DNA of 64,000 nucleotides from contig NZ_LIRF01000008.1 of assembly GCF_001297705.1 (NCBI RefSeq), forward strand, positions 496,001-560,000, written 5' to 3'. Below, in pieces: positions 31,751-42,600 of this stretch. Each line of letters starts with the position of its first letter. Position 1 is the stretch's first letter. Source of the stretch: Chryseobacterium sp. ERMR1:04 (GTDB lineage Bacteria; Bacteroidota; Bacteroidia; Flavobacteriales; Weeksellaceae). Below the pieces are notes generated by a model. That model made no database searches and was not told the origin of the DNA. It worked only from the letters and a program-made list of their open reading frames with translations. The position numbers and the translations under genes are program-made.

Positions 31751-33439
31751 TTATTTTTTAGCCGTTTGTTTTTTACCGCTTTCTAAAATTTTCTCTAAAA
31801 TTTTCAAGGTAATCAGATATGTTGGTTTTACTCCTGTAAGTCCTAATCCACCTGAAGATAATGTACTTCCTGTTTCCAAAGGATTATCGGAAGCATAGTA
31901 AGCGTAACAAACAAAAAGATCCGGTGCAATATGATGTCTGATTTTAGACGCCACCTGAATTGCTTTCTGATAATGCGCACCTTCCATTTCCAGTCCGATT
32001 GCTTTCCATGAAGTATGCATGAAATACGACAAGATATCTCTGTTTTGAAGTGATGTTCCTAAAACAGTGATCATCGTTCCTTCAAAAGCTTTTAATTCAT
32101 CATCTTTAAAATCATCCAGTTTCAAAGCATTTTCAAAAGGATAGTTATCTGCCGTTCCTTCAAAAATATGAGACGTAGGAATCATAATATCTCCTTTTGC
32201 GCCTTCTAAGATTCCGGCTTTCCCCATAATCGAAACAGATTTCACCTTCATCATATATACTTCTCCTTTATGCTCGAAAGGTCTCAATAATTCATCCATT
32301 ACTTCAAAGGCCTGTTCTCCGAATGCATAATCAAAAACCATAATCACATCGTCTCCATCATATTTAATATGACCGAACGGTGTATTTTTAAGTTCTGTTT
32401 TACTTAAGTCTATGATCTGAACGTCTATATTACTTCCGCTTTTGTCATCAATATAAATTAAACCTTGGTCTAATGCATATTTAGAAACCTTATCACGAAG
32501 CTCTTTCTTATCGGAAATATCTCCGTACATTTTATAGTCTACTTCTTTGTGATCTTTTTTCTTTAACGCATCATTTCCGTACAGCATATTTTTCACAGAG
32601 TGCATGTTCGCAGAAATAATATGTAACGGACGCATGTGAAGGTTGTTTTCAAATAAAACCTCTTTCACTTTATGAGCCCATTTTTCACCAAAATAATGGT
32701 GACCTACTCTTTCCTTTAATATCGCACTGAAATGAATTTCTCTTTCTCTGCTTTGTTTAGCATCTTCTAAACTTACTTTTCCTAAGTTGTAAATGATCTT
32801 AAATAAACGGTCCGGATTGTTATCGTCTCCGAAAGTATTATATGCTCTCAACGTTTCGTCAAAAGTTCTTCCTATTAAAGAAGATAAATGAATAAGAGCA
32901 ACCTCTTTTTCCTTTCTTGTGAATTGTTTTTCGCCTTTTACTACTTCTTCAATAATTTTAAAAGCACGTGTCGGCTTCCAGTTTTCATCTTGGATGAACG
33001 CCAGATTACGGATTTTATCTGCTTCTATAAATAAGAAGGTTAAGTGGGTAAGAATGTCATAAATTTCAGAACGCCCCAAAAGAACTTCAATATTCATCTG
33101 GTGTTCGTCTATTCTATAACAGTTTCTTCTCCTCTTTTTAGGTACAATTGGTTCGAAACTTCCTTTATCAAAACCCTCATCTGATGTCAAATGAATAAAA
33201 GCACATTCCTCAATTCCCTCCGGAAGTCTGTCTAAAACATACATCAAACCATCTAGCTCCAATTTGTTTGGAACATTCATGGTACCATAAATTTCAGGAT
33301 TGATTGTTTTCAACAAACTTCTAATACTTTCTCCAGAAACACCCGCCGGCTTGAAAAATCCTCTATAAAATAAATGTCTCATAGAGATATATAGTCTTTC
33401 AATGGCCTCTGTTGTTTCTCTTGCTCTAGAATTTGTCAT
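31751..33439 (-). CDS. DUF6909-like conserved protein with nucleosidase-like C-terminus
   Basis: This is a 562-aa conserved Bacteroidota protein (starting MTNSRARET at 33439; the longer frame to 33478 runs through the -7 box). The N-terminal half is helical and charged, with a basic KKRRR patch. The C-terminal 230 residues contain IGLEMEGAHYQKA, close to the EMEGAA active-site motif of the purine nucleoside phosphorylase/MTA-nucleosidase superfamily, and an earlier GTS glycine loop. A nucleosidase-like activity is therefore plausible but unproven. It is divergent from glnA type III. Confidence 0.65.
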   Translation of the reverse strand: MTNSRARETTEAIERLYISMRHLFYRGFFKPAGVSGESIRSLLKTINPEIYGTMNVPNKLELDGLMYVLDRLPEGIEECAFIHLTSDEGFDKGSFEPIVPKKRRRNCYRIDEHQMNIEVLLGRSEIYDILTHLTFLFIEADKIRNLAFIQDENWKPTRAFKIIEEVVKGEKQFTRKEKEVALIHLSSLIGRTFDETLRAYNTFGDDNNPDRLFKIIYNLGKVSLEDAKQSREREIHFSAILKERVGHHYFGEKWAHKVKEVLFENNLHMRPLHIISANMHSVKNMLYGNDALKKKDHKEVDYKMYGDISDKKELRDKVSKYALDQGLIYIDDKSGSNIDVQIIDLSKTELKNTPFGHIKYDGDDVIMVFDYAFGEQAFEVMDELLRPFEHKGEVYMMKVKSVSIMGKAGILEGAKGDIMIPTSHIFEGTADNYPFENALKLDDFKDDELKAFEGTMITVLGTSLQNRDILSYFMHTSWKAIGLEMEGAHYQKAIQVASKIRHHIAPDLFVCYAYYASDNPLETGSTLSSGGLGLTGVKPTYLITLKILEKILESGKKQTAKK

Positions 33440-33454
33440 AAAATAAATTTCACA

Positions 33455-33462
33455 CAAATATA
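33455..33462 (-). promoter_or_regulatory. -7 box of DUF6909-like gene
   Basis: The minus strand reads TATATTTG, 15 bp before the ATG at 33439. This rules out the longer frame. Confidence 0.55.
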
Positions 33463-33625
33463 CAAAATCTCCCCTCAAGTTATTTTAACTATCTTTTAAC
33501 AAACTACTTAACATAATACCCAATTTTAGGGGCTTAAAAACTAAATTCTTGTTTAATTTTTGATAAAATATTCACAATACCCCTAAAAAATATAGGGCAA
33601 AAACATTTTGAATTCATTTTTTTTG

Positions 33626-33633
33626 TAAATTTG
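33626..33633 (+). promoter_or_regulatory. -7 box of glnA type III
   Basis: TAAATTTG matches the consensus and lies 22 bp before the ATG. The divergent gap 33440-33655 otherwise holds only AT-rich sequence with short CCCCTAA / TAGGG motifs. Confidence 0.55.
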
Positions 33634-33655
33634 CCCCACAAAATACACCCTTAAT

Positions 33656-35851
33656 ATGTCAACTTTAAGATTTAAAGCATTAGAAACATTACCATTCAAG
33701 GACTTTAGAAAAGATAATTCAGTAGAAATTCCTGCGAAATTGTCAGAATTATTTTGTGAAAATGTATTCTCTGAAAACACAATGAGAGAATATTTAACAA
33801 AAGAAGCATTCCAGTCCATCATGGATGCTATTAAGAAAGGAAGTAAAATCCAGAGATTAATTGCAGATCAGGTAGCCGTGGCTATGAAAGATTGGGCAAT
33901 GAGCAAAGGAGTAACTCACTATACACACTGGTTTCAGCCGTTAACAGGAACAACTGCAGAAAAGCACGATTCTTTCTTCACGCCAATTGAAGGCGGAAGA
34001 GCCATCGAAAGATTCAGTGGAAACTTATTGATCCAACAAGAGCCTGACGCTTCTTCTTTCCCGAACGGTGGAATCAGAAACACGTTCGAAGCTAGAGGAT
34101 ATACTGCTTGGGATCCTACATCTCCTGCTTTCATTATGGGAACTACGCTTTGTATCCCTTCTATCTTTATCTCTTACACAGGAGAAACGTTAGATTACAA
34201 AGCTCCTCTTTTAAGAGCGTTGAACGCTGTAGACGAAGCTGCAACAAGCGTCATGCAGTATTTCGACAAAAACGTAACAAAAGTAACTCCTACTCTAGGT
34301 TGGGAGCAAGAATATTTCTTAGTTGATTCTGCATTATTCCAATCTCGTCCAGACTTGGTATTAACAGGAAAAACGTTATTAGGACACTCTCCTGCAAAAG
34401 GACAGCAGCTAGATGACCATTATTTCGGTTCTATTCCTACAAGGGTAATGAACTTCATGAAAGAATTGGAAATCGAATGTATGAAATTGGGAATTCCGGT
34501 TACTACAAGACACAACGAGGTGGCTCCAAACCAATTTGAGCTGGCTCCAATGTTTGAAGAAGTAAACGTTGCAGTAGACCACAACTCTTTGTTGATGGAT
34601 GTGATGGCAAGAATTGCTCACAGACACCATTTCCATATTTTATTCCACGAAAAACCATTCGCAGGAGTAAACGGTAGTGGAAAACACAACAACTGGTCTT
34701 TAGCTACTGATACAGGTGAAAACCTATTAAGCCCAGGCAAAAACCCTAAGAAAAACTTACAGTTCTTAACATTCTTCGTTAATGCAATTAAAGCAGTTCA
34801 TGAATATGCTGATCTTTTAAGAGCAAGTATTGCATCTGCAAGCAATGACCACAGATTAGGGGCTAACGAAGCTCCACCGGCAATTATTTCTGTATTTATC
34901 GGAAGTCAGTTGTTCAGAGTATTGGAAGAATTGGAAAAAGTAACAGAAGGTAAACTTTCTCCAGACGAAAAAACAGATCTAAAACTAAATGTAGTTGGAA
35001 AAATTCCTGAAATTTTGTTAGATAATACTGACAGAAACAGAACGTCTCCATTTGCATTTACAGGAAATAAATTTGAGATCAGAGCGGTAGGTTCTTCTGC
35101 AAACTGCGCAGAATCTATGACCGTAATGAATACCATTGCTGCAAAACAATTAAACGACTTCAAAAAAGAAGTGGATGCTTTAATTGAAACAGGATTGAAG
35201 AAAGACGAAGCTATTTTCAACGTACTAAGAGAATACATCAAGCAATGTAAAAACATTATGTTTGAAGGTGACGGATATTCTGACGACTGGGCTATAGAAG
35301 CTGAAAAAAGAGGATTGAACAACTGGAAAACTACTCCTGAAGCATTGAAGCAGGAAATGAACCAGAAGTTTGTAGATCTTTATGAAGAATTAGGAATTTT
35401 CAACCACAGAGAGGTTGAAGCAAGAAATGAGATCAAATTAGAAAAATATTCTACTGTTATTGATATTGAAGCAAGAGTTTTAAGTGATATCGCAAGAAAC
35501 CACATTATTCCTTCAGCGTTAAATTATCAAAACAGATTAATTGAAAACGTAAAAGGTCTTAAGGATATTTTTGAAGACAAAGAATTCAAAAAATTAGCAA
35601 AAGAACAAATAAGTTTAATTACTCAGATTTCTGAAAACATTTCTAAAATTAAATTAGGTGTTGAGGATCTTATGAAAGCGAGAGAAGCTGCAAAAGCAAC
35701 GCCTGACAGTCAAAAGCAAGCAGAAACATACTGCAAAAGCGTAATCCCATTATTCGATCCGATCAGAGAAGCTTCTGATGATCTTGAAATGATGGTTGAT
35801 GATGAGCTTTGGCCAATGACGAAATATAGAGAAATGTTATTTACAAGATAA
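33656..35851 (+). CDS. glnA: glutamine synthetase type III
   Basis: This enzyme makes glutamine from glutamate, ammonia and ATP. At 731 aa it is the long type III form usual in Bacteroidota. Visible parts are the GSIII N-terminal domain (1-200), the catalytic core with VNGSGKHNNWSLAT (ATP/glutamate site) and NRTSPFAFTGNKFEIRAVGSS, and a long C-terminal helical domain. It is transcribed alone from a strong -7 box and closes with a strong terminator. Regulation by nitrogen status is expected but not visible. Confidence 0.95.
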   Translation: MSTLRFKALETLPFKDFRKDNSVEIPAKLSELFCENVFSENTMREYLTKEAFQSIMDAIKKGSKIQRLIADQVAVAMKDWAMSKGVTHYTHWFQPLTGTTAEKHDSFFTPIEGGRAIERFSGNLLIQQEPDASSFPNGGIRNTFEARGYTAWDPTSPAFIMGTTLCIPSIFISYTGETLDYKAPLLRALNAVDEAATSVMQYFDKNVTKVTPTLGWEQEYFLVDSALFQSRPDLVLTGKTLLGHSPAKGQQLDDHYFGSIPTRVMNFMKELEIECMKLGIPVTTRHNEVAPNQFELAPMFEEVNVAVDHNSLLMDVMARIAHRHHFHILFHEKPFAGVNGSGKHNNWSLATDTGENLLSPGKNPKKNLQFLTFFVNAIKAVHEYADLLRASIASASNDHRLGANEAPPAIISVFIGSQLFRVLEELEKVTEGKLSPDEKTDLKLNVVGKIPEILLDNTDRNRTSPFAFTGNKFEIRAVGSSANCAESMTVMNTIAAKQLNDFKKEVDALIETGLKKDEAIFNVLREYIKQCKNIMFEGDGYSDDWAIEAEKRGLNNWKTTPEALKQEMNQKFVDLYEELGIFNHREVEARNEIKLEKYSTVIDIEARVLSDIARNHIIPSALNYQNRLIENVKGLKDIFEDKEFKKLAKEQISLITQISENISKIKLGVEDLMKAREAAKATPDSQKQAETYCKSVIPLFDPIREASDDLEMMVDDELWPMTKYREMLFTR

Positions 35852-35875
35852 CATCTGTAAAGTTCCATATTAGTT

Positions 35876-35906
35876 AAACTCTCCGGAAAACCGGAGAGTT
35901 TTTTTT
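35876..35906 (+). terminator. terminator of glnA type III
   Basis: A perfect 11-bp stem AAACTCTCCGG / CCGGAGAGTTT with an A4 loop is followed by a run of T. Confidence 0.9.
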
Positions 35907-35922
35907 GTGTCAAATTTTTACA

Positions 35923-35956
35923 TTAACGTACTTAAAATCAAAAACCTTAACGCGTT
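35923..35956 (+). promoter_or_regulatory. possible response-regulator binding site
   Basis: TTAACG occurs twice (35923-35928, 35946-35951), the second within the palindrome TAACGCGTTA (35947-35956), about 50 bp before the -7 box of the two-component operon. Autoregulation by the encoded OmpR-type regulator would fit, but only position supports it. Confidence 0.3.
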
Positions 35957-36003
35957 ACAAATAAGAATTTACACAACTTCAAGATTCATATAAGATTTAC
36001 ATT

Positions 36004-36011
36004 TAACTTTG
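36004..36011 (+). promoter_or_regulatory. -7 box of the two-component/efflux operon
   Basis: TAACTTTG matches the consensus and ends 7 bp before the ATG at 36019, so the mRNA would have almost no leader. Confidence 0.5.
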
Positions 36012-36018
36012 CATTCTT

Positions 36019-36711
36019 ATGAAAATCTTACTCATCGAAGACAACAGAGAGCTTGCCCAAAGTATCACGTACTACCTTGGAGAAGAGCATTATATCTGTG
36101 AATGTGCTTATAGTTACAAAGACGCATTGGAGCGGTTAAGTTTCAATAGCTACGATTGTATATTATTAGACATCATGTTGCCCGATGGGAATGGTTTACA
36201 GCTTTTAAATTACATCAAAAAAGAAAAAATAAACAGTGGTGTACTTATTATTTCGGCCAAAGATGCATTAGATGATAAGATCTCCGGCCTTGAAAAAGGA
36301 GCCGACGACTACATTACAAAACCGTTTCATTTACCTGAACTCCATGCGAGATTAAGAGCAATCTACAGAAGAAAAAAAATGGATGGCTATAATGATGTAA
36401 AATTTAATGAGATTGTATTGAACACCGATACTTATGAAGTTTTTATTCAAAATAACAGATTGGAAGTAACCCAAAAGGAGTTTGAACTGCTCTTGTATTT
36501 TCTGGTCAACAAAAACAGAGTCTTGTCTAAACAATCTATCGCCAATCATCTCTGGGGAGATTACACAGACAATTTAGCTAATTTTGATTTTGTATATCAG
36601 CATGTGAAAAACCTCAGAAAAAAAATAGCAACCGCTGGAGGCAATGATTATGTGGAAACAATTTATGGGCTTGGCTATAAGTTCAACGGATTAAAATATA
36701 CAGATTTATGA
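36019..36711 (+). CDS. OmpR-family response regulator
   Basis: This is a 230-aa two-domain regulator. The receiver domain (1-120) has the acidic pair at the start (IEDN), the phosphorylated Asp in LLDIMLPDG (about residue 51), and the Lys in TKPF. The C-terminal winged helix (about 130-225) carries EFELLLYFLVNKNRVLSK and the DNA-contact helix. It overlaps the sensor kinase gene by 4 bp (ATGA) and sits before efflux genes, so it probably controls them in answer to a toxic compound or envelope stress. Confidence 0.92.
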   Translation: MKILLIEDNRELAQSITYYLGEEHYICECAYSYKDALERLSFNSYDCILLDIMLPDGNGLQLLNYIKKEKINSGVLIISAKDALDDKISGLEKGADDYITKPFHLPELHARLRAIYRRKKMDGYNDVKFNEIVLNTDTYEVFIQNNRLEVTQKEFELLLYFLVNKNRVLSKQSIANHLWGDYTDNLANFDFVYQHVKNLRKKIATAGGNDYVETIYGLGYKFNGLKYTDL

Positions 36712-38039
36712 ATTTACTGAATAAAATATCGGTTTGGTTTATTGCCATTGTATTGTTGGTTACGCCCATCAGTATGTATATTTCTTATATCAGCATCAAA
36801 AAACGATTAGACAATGTAGAAATCGAAAGGCTAAAAGCAGTCAATACATACGTTGCTGCTCAGTTAAAAAAAGGAGAAACTCCTGAAAAAACATCGCAGG
36901 GATTACCTATTTCTATTCGTCAAGTTAAAAGCAGTATCCTTCCTTCTAGCAATCCTGAGATCATTCATACCTGCCTTGCCAATGAAAAAGCAGCACGTAA
37001 TGAATGTAAAATACAAATCAATTCTTATATAACAACCGATAATAAAGTTTATAAAATCTCGTCTTACAGCTACATTACCTCAACCGACGAGATCATGAAA
37101 GGCATGTTGAATGCTTTATTTCTAAAAATAATATTAATTACCACCATTGTATTTGTAACCGCAAGAATTTTATCCCGTTATATCCTCAAGCCTTTTCACC
37201 ATGCTATTGATGGTATTTATCAATTCAATATTCAGAAAAAAGAACGGCTGGATCTATTACCCACAAGCACCAATGAATTTAAAAAACTTAATGAATTTCT
37301 ACAATTAATGACCGATAAAGCCATTGAAGATTATGCTTCTGTGAAAGAATTCAGTGAAAATGCGTCTCATGAAGTACAGACTCCGCTAGCTGTTATTCAA
37401 AGTAAGATCGAACTGTTGGCTGAAACAGAAATCAATGGTCAACAGGCTGCGTTATTAACTGACATTCAGAATTCTATCGATAAACTGAGCAGAATCAACC
37501 GGTCTCTTATTCTTTTGACAAAGTTGAATAATCATGAATTCATCACCAATGAAGAGCTGAGGTTCTGCCGAGTAGAAAAAGAAACCATCAACGCTTATTC
37601 AGATCATCTGATCCTTAAAAATATCAACCTCAACCGAACTTGTGAAAGAGATGTGTATGTGAAAATTCATCCCACATTGGCGGAAATTCTTCTTAACAAT
37701 CTTTTATCCAATGCGATCCGTCATAATCTTACAAATGGAAATATTGAAATTGTGCTGACCAAAAAGTTCTTCAGAATTTGCAATACCGGTCTTCCTCCTG
37801 ATATTCCTACCCAAGAGCTTTTTAAAAGGTTTAAAAAAAGCAATCAATGTAACGAGAGCATAGGATTGGGATTATCAATCGTCAAACAGATTTGTGAGGT
37901 CAATGCATTTCCTATTCATTATGACTTTGCAGACGGCTGGCACAGCATCACCATCTATTTTCACACCACAGAAAATCATCAGTTTTTTATCCCAACAAAA
38001 GCTTTTAATGAAACCGTTTTAGCAATGGAAAATGCATAG
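36708..38039 (+). CDS. sensor histidine kinase
   Basis: This is a 443-aa membrane kinase: a first membrane helix (about 8-30), a periplasmic part with two Cys (about 85 and 97), a second helix (about 140-158), and a HisKA domain with phosphoacceptor in ASHEVQTPL. The ATPase domain follows, with an N-box (NNLLSNAIRHN) and a GLGLSIVKQI G-box. The signal is unknown. Start overlap of 4 bp with the regulator gene implies coupled translation. Downstream efflux genes are the likely target. Confidence 0.9.
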   Translation: MNLLNKISVWFIAIVLLVTPISMYISYISIKKRLDNVEIERLKAVNTYVAAQLKKGETPEKTSQGLPISIRQVKSSILPSSNPEIIHTCLANEKAARNECKIQINSYITTDNKVYKISSYSYITSTDEIMKGMLNALFLKIILITTIVFVTARILSRYILKPFHHAIDGIYQFNIQKKERLDLLPTSTNEFKKLNEFLQLMTDKAIEDYASVKEFSENASHEVQTPLAVIQSKIELLAETEINGQQAALLTDIQNSIDKLSRINRSLILLTKLNNHEFITNEELRFCRVEKETINAYSDHLILKNINLNRTCERDVYVKIHPTLAEILLNNLLSNAIRHNLTNGNIEIVLTKKFFRICNTGLPPDIPTQELFKRFKKSNQCNESIGLGLSIVKQICEVNAFPIHYDFADGWHSITIYFHTTENHQFFIPTKAFNETVLAMENA

Positions 38040-38160
38040 ATTATTAAATCAAAAAGAAAACTATCCTACATAAAACTGATAATATTGTAATCTATTAATT
38101 TAAACTTCAAGATTGCTTCAAAATGTATTTTTTACTTTGACCAAAGAAAAAATATACCAA

Positions 38161-39656
38161 ATGCTTTTAAGAGCTTTTATCCTAACGATATCCTCTATTT
38201 TTGTCAGCAGTCAAGTGAATGCACAGGAAGTCCTCTCCTTGCAATCTGCTCTTGAAACCGCTGTTCATAATTACGGAACCATCAAAGCAAAGGAATCCTA
38301 CCGACGATCTTCTCAGGAATCTGTAGAGCTGGCAAAACGTCAGGCTTTACCTAATCTTAATTTCAGTGTTCAACAGGACTATGGAACCGTCAACGGACAA
38401 AACGGTCCGCTATATGGATTTGGTGGATACGGAGTGGCTTCATCAGGACTTCCTCTCCCCGAACAAAACTGGAACGCTTCTTTTGGAGCCTTATATTTAG
38501 CCAATGTCAACTGGGAGTTTTTCTCTTTCGGTAAAGCCAAACAGAGGGTTAAAGTAGCCGAATTCAAAACACAGAGAGACTCTAAAGATCTTTCTGATGA
38601 AATCTTTCAGCACAAAGTAAAAGTAGCCGCCGCTTACATTAATGTTCTCGCTGCTAAAAAATTAAAACTGTCCTACGAAAGAAATGTGGGAAGAACAGAT
38701 ACCATTAGAAGAATTGTTGAGGTTAAAGAAAGAAACGGCCTTGTTCCGGGGGTAGATCTTTCTCTTGCAAAAGCAGATTATGCCAATGCGATGATTACTT
38801 ACATCAAAGCAAAAGATAATGAGCAGGAACAGGAAAATAAACTCGCCCAACTTTTGGGCATTCCTTCTCAGCAAAAGCAGATTATGCCAATGCGATGATT
38901 ACTTACATCAAAGCAAAAGATAATGAGCAGGAACAGGAAAATAAACTCGCCCAACTTTTGGGCATTCCTTCTCAGAGATTTGTATTAGACAGTACTATTT
39001 TGAAGAGAACTCCGACCGAATTTCCTTCAGAAACAAGCTCTGAAATAAAAAATCATCCTGTTCTTTCATTCTTTAAAAGCCGAATTGAGGTAAGTGAGCA
39101 GGAAAAACAATTGCTGAAAACACAATATTATCCTTCCTTCTCAATGGTTGGGATCATACAGAGCCGGGCTTCAGGATTTGGAAACGGATACGCACAGGAT
39201 CAAAATGATTTTTCTTCTTCTTACTGGGACGGAATAAGACCCACCAGAAGCAATTATCTGATTGGTGTAGGCGTTTCCTGGAATTTCACCCAAACATTCA
39301 GGTTATCTAAAGAAATCAGCGCCCAGGATTATACAACGCAGGGGCTCCAACATGAATACGATTTGGCCGAACAGCAGATCAAAGCACAGCTGGATCTATC
39401 AGAAAACAAATGGAACAATGCATTTTCAGTCTACGAGCAAGTTCCTATCCAGTTAAAATCAGCTAATGATGCTTACATACAACGATCTGTATTGTACAAA
39501 AACGGACTTACAGATTTGGTTGATCTTTCTCAGACGATTTATGCTTTGGTAAGAGCAGAAACCGACATAGATATCGCCATCAGCAATGTTTGGAATGCCT
39601 TGTTACTAAAAGCCGCAGCACTAGGTGATTTTACAGTCTTCGAAAAAGAACTGTAA
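38161..39656 (+). pseudogene. TolC-family outer-membrane efflux protein, broken by a 104-bp tandem duplication
   Basis: The gene begins with a signal peptide (ATG 38161, MLLRAFIL, ending NAQ) and has two TolC/OEP repeats. A perfect 104-bp direct duplication (38767-38870 and 38871-38974) adds a number of bases not divisible by three, so the frame runs into a stop at 38896-38898; the remainder continues in another frame to 39656. Removing one copy restores a single frame of about 463 aa, the normal length. It may be a true recent mutation, a reversible phase switch or an assembly error. It is the outer-membrane channel of the efflux operon. Confidence 0.85.
38767..38974 (+). repeat. perfect 104-bp tandem duplication inside tolC
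   Basis: Two adjacent identical copies, 38767-38870 and 38871-38974, each starting GCAAAAGCAGATTATGCC. I see no difference between the copies and little or no homology at the junction. Confidence 0.95.
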
Positions 39657-39688
39657 GAATTAAAATAACTCATATCAATCCTATATAA

Positions 39689-42600
39689 ATGAACTTAATA
39701 AGATTTGCATTAAGAAAACCCATTACGATTTTAGTATTGGTTGCAGGGCTTTTTTTCTTCGGAATACGCTCCGCCAGCTCCATTAAAGTCGATATTTTCC
39801 CAAAACTGGATTTACCGGTAATCTATGTTTCCCACCCGTTTAGTGGATATACTCCGCAGCAGATGGAAGCATTTTTCGCCAAACAATACATCAATATTTT
39901 CCTTTTTGTGAATGGGATTAAAAGTATTGAAACCAAAAATATTCAGGGATTAACTTTGATGAAAATCAATTTCTATCCGGGTACCAATATGGCGCAGGCT
40001 GCGGCTGAGCTTAATTCATTCTCTACCAGAATTCAGGCTGCTTTCCCGCCGGGATCCAATCCACCTTTTATCATCCGCTTCGATGCATCTACTCTTCCTG
40101 TGGGCCAACTTGTTTTAAGCAGTGATAAAAGAAATAATAACGAATTGCTGGATTTAGCGAACGTGTATGTCCGCTCTACTTTTACCTCCATTCCCGGGAT
40201 TGTTTCTTCGCCTCCTTTTGGAGGAAACATCCGTACCGTTGTTGTTAATGCCAATCCTGATTTACTCCGTCAACATAATTTAACGCCTGATCAATTGGTG
40301 GAATCACTTCGTCTGAACAATCAGACCGCCCCGTCAGGAAACGTACGTATTGGTGATAAATATTACATCACTCCTACCAATACGATGATAAAAAATGTAA
40401 AAGACTTTGGCAACATCCCTTTATATAAAGGAGGTGTACAGAATCTTTACTTAAAAGATGTTGCCACAGTAACAGATGGAGCCGATGTTACTTCTGGTTA
40501 TGCATTGGTTAATGGCCGTCGTTCTGTTTATTTAAGTATTGCCAAAAGTGCTGATGCTTCCACTTGGGATGTCGTTCAGAATCTAAAAAAACAACTTCCT
40601 CAGATACAGTCCAATCTTCCTGATGATGTAAAAGTCAGTTTTGAATTTGACCAATCTACCTATGTGATCAACTCCGTTAAAAGTTTGCTGAGTGAAGGAA
40701 CCATAGGTGCTTTACTGACAGGATTAATGGTAATTCTCTTCCTCGGTGATATTCGGGGGGCTCTTATTGTGATCCTTACCATTCCGATTTGTATAATTTC
40801 ATCCGTATTATTTTTAAATCTCTTTGGGCAGACCATTAATATCATGACCCTGAGTGGACTCGCCTTAGCCATTGGAATTCTCGTCGATGAAAGTACCGTT
40901 ACGATAGAGAATATCCACCAGCATTTTGATATGGGCAAACCAAAAGCATTGGCCATCTGGGATGCATGTAAAGAAATCGCGTTTCCAAAGCTATTGATCT
41001 TGTTTTGTATTCTTGCTGTGTTTGCGCCTGCATTTACGATGGAAGGAATTCCCGGCTCATTATTCTTACCGCTTGCTCTTGCAATAGGATTCAGTATGAT
41101 TATTTCCTACTTCCTATCTCAGACTTTTGTTCCTGTCATGGCCAACTGGATCATGAAAATAAAACATCACAAAGCAAAAGACGGCCACATCATGACCGAT
41201 GCTGAAGAATTAAAAGCAGCAGGCCTAAGTGATGAAAATGATACCTGGAGTCAGAAAGAAATACTGCTTCAACAAGAAGACAGTAACCGAGATGGAAAAG
41301 TAAGTCTTTTCGAAAAAGTACGATTCCGTTATCTGAAGTTCTTAGACCGAATTATGCCCTTCCGAAAGATCGTGGTTTCCATATATATTGTGCTTACTTT
41401 GGCCTTGGTTGCTTTAGTTTTAAACAGCATTGGTCGTGATGTACTTCCGCAAGTTAACGGCTCTCAGTTTCAGGTGAGAATGAGAATTCCTGACGGAACC
41501 AGAATTGAACAAACCGAGCTTCAAACCTTAAAACTGTTAGATGGGATCAAAGGTATCGTTGGAAAAGATAATATCTCAATCACCTCTGCCTATGTAGGAA
41601 ATCATCCGAATCTATTTTCTGTAAGTCCTATTTATTTATGGATGGCAGGATCTCATGAAACTGTTTTACAGGTAGGATTAAAAGAAGGATTCCACACGAA
41701 TCTGGATGATCTGAAAGATAAGATTAGAGAAAAAGCAAAAAGCATTAACCCACAAATGAAGCTCTCATTTGAACCGATAGAATTAACTGAAAAAATTCTT
41801 AGCCAGGGATCTCCTACTCCTATCGAAGTGAGGTTATCCGGAAGAAGCAAAGAAGCTAACGAAGCGTACGCAAAAAAGGTTGAAACCGAATTGAAGAAAA
41901 TCCCTTATTTAAGAGATGTACAAATCGGGCAATCTATTAAATATCCATCTATCGATATTACAGTAGATCGTATTCGGGCTGCCCAATTGGGAATTGATAT
42001 GACCGATATTTCACGTTCATTGGTCGCTTCTACTTCATCATCAAGATACACAGAAAAAAATATCTGGACCGATGAAAAAGCAGGATACAGCTACAACGTA
42101 CAGGTACAGGTTCCTGAAAACAAAATGAACAGCAAGGCTGAAATTGCAGGAATACCATTGCTAAGAAATTCCAATAGACCTAATTTAGGCGATGTAGCAA
42201 CCTTAAAAGACAGTTTCACATATGGCGAAACAGATAATTTAGGAGCGATGCCGATGCTTACGGTAACCGCCAATTTAAATCACACCGATTTAGGGAAAGC
42301 ATCAAGAGATGTTCAAAAAGTAATTGACAACTTGGGAGAACTTCCAAGAGGTCTGAATGTAGGATTAATAGGAATGAGTCAAACATTAAATGATACTTTA
42401 ACCAGTCTTCAAAGCAGTTTGGTGATTGCGATCATGGTGATTTTCCTGATGCTTGCCGCCAACTTCCAGTCTTTTAAAGTTTCTGGCGTTGTATTGGTAA
42501 CAGTTCCTGCCGTTTTATTCGGTGCGCTGGCTTTATTAATTGTAAGTGGATCAACGCTTAACCTTCAGTCTTATATGGGAATCATTATGTCTGTCGGGGT

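Noticed and set aside
34906..35322. 138-aa frame opposite glnA type III
   Set aside because: Antisense shadow in a gene with strong coding conservation.
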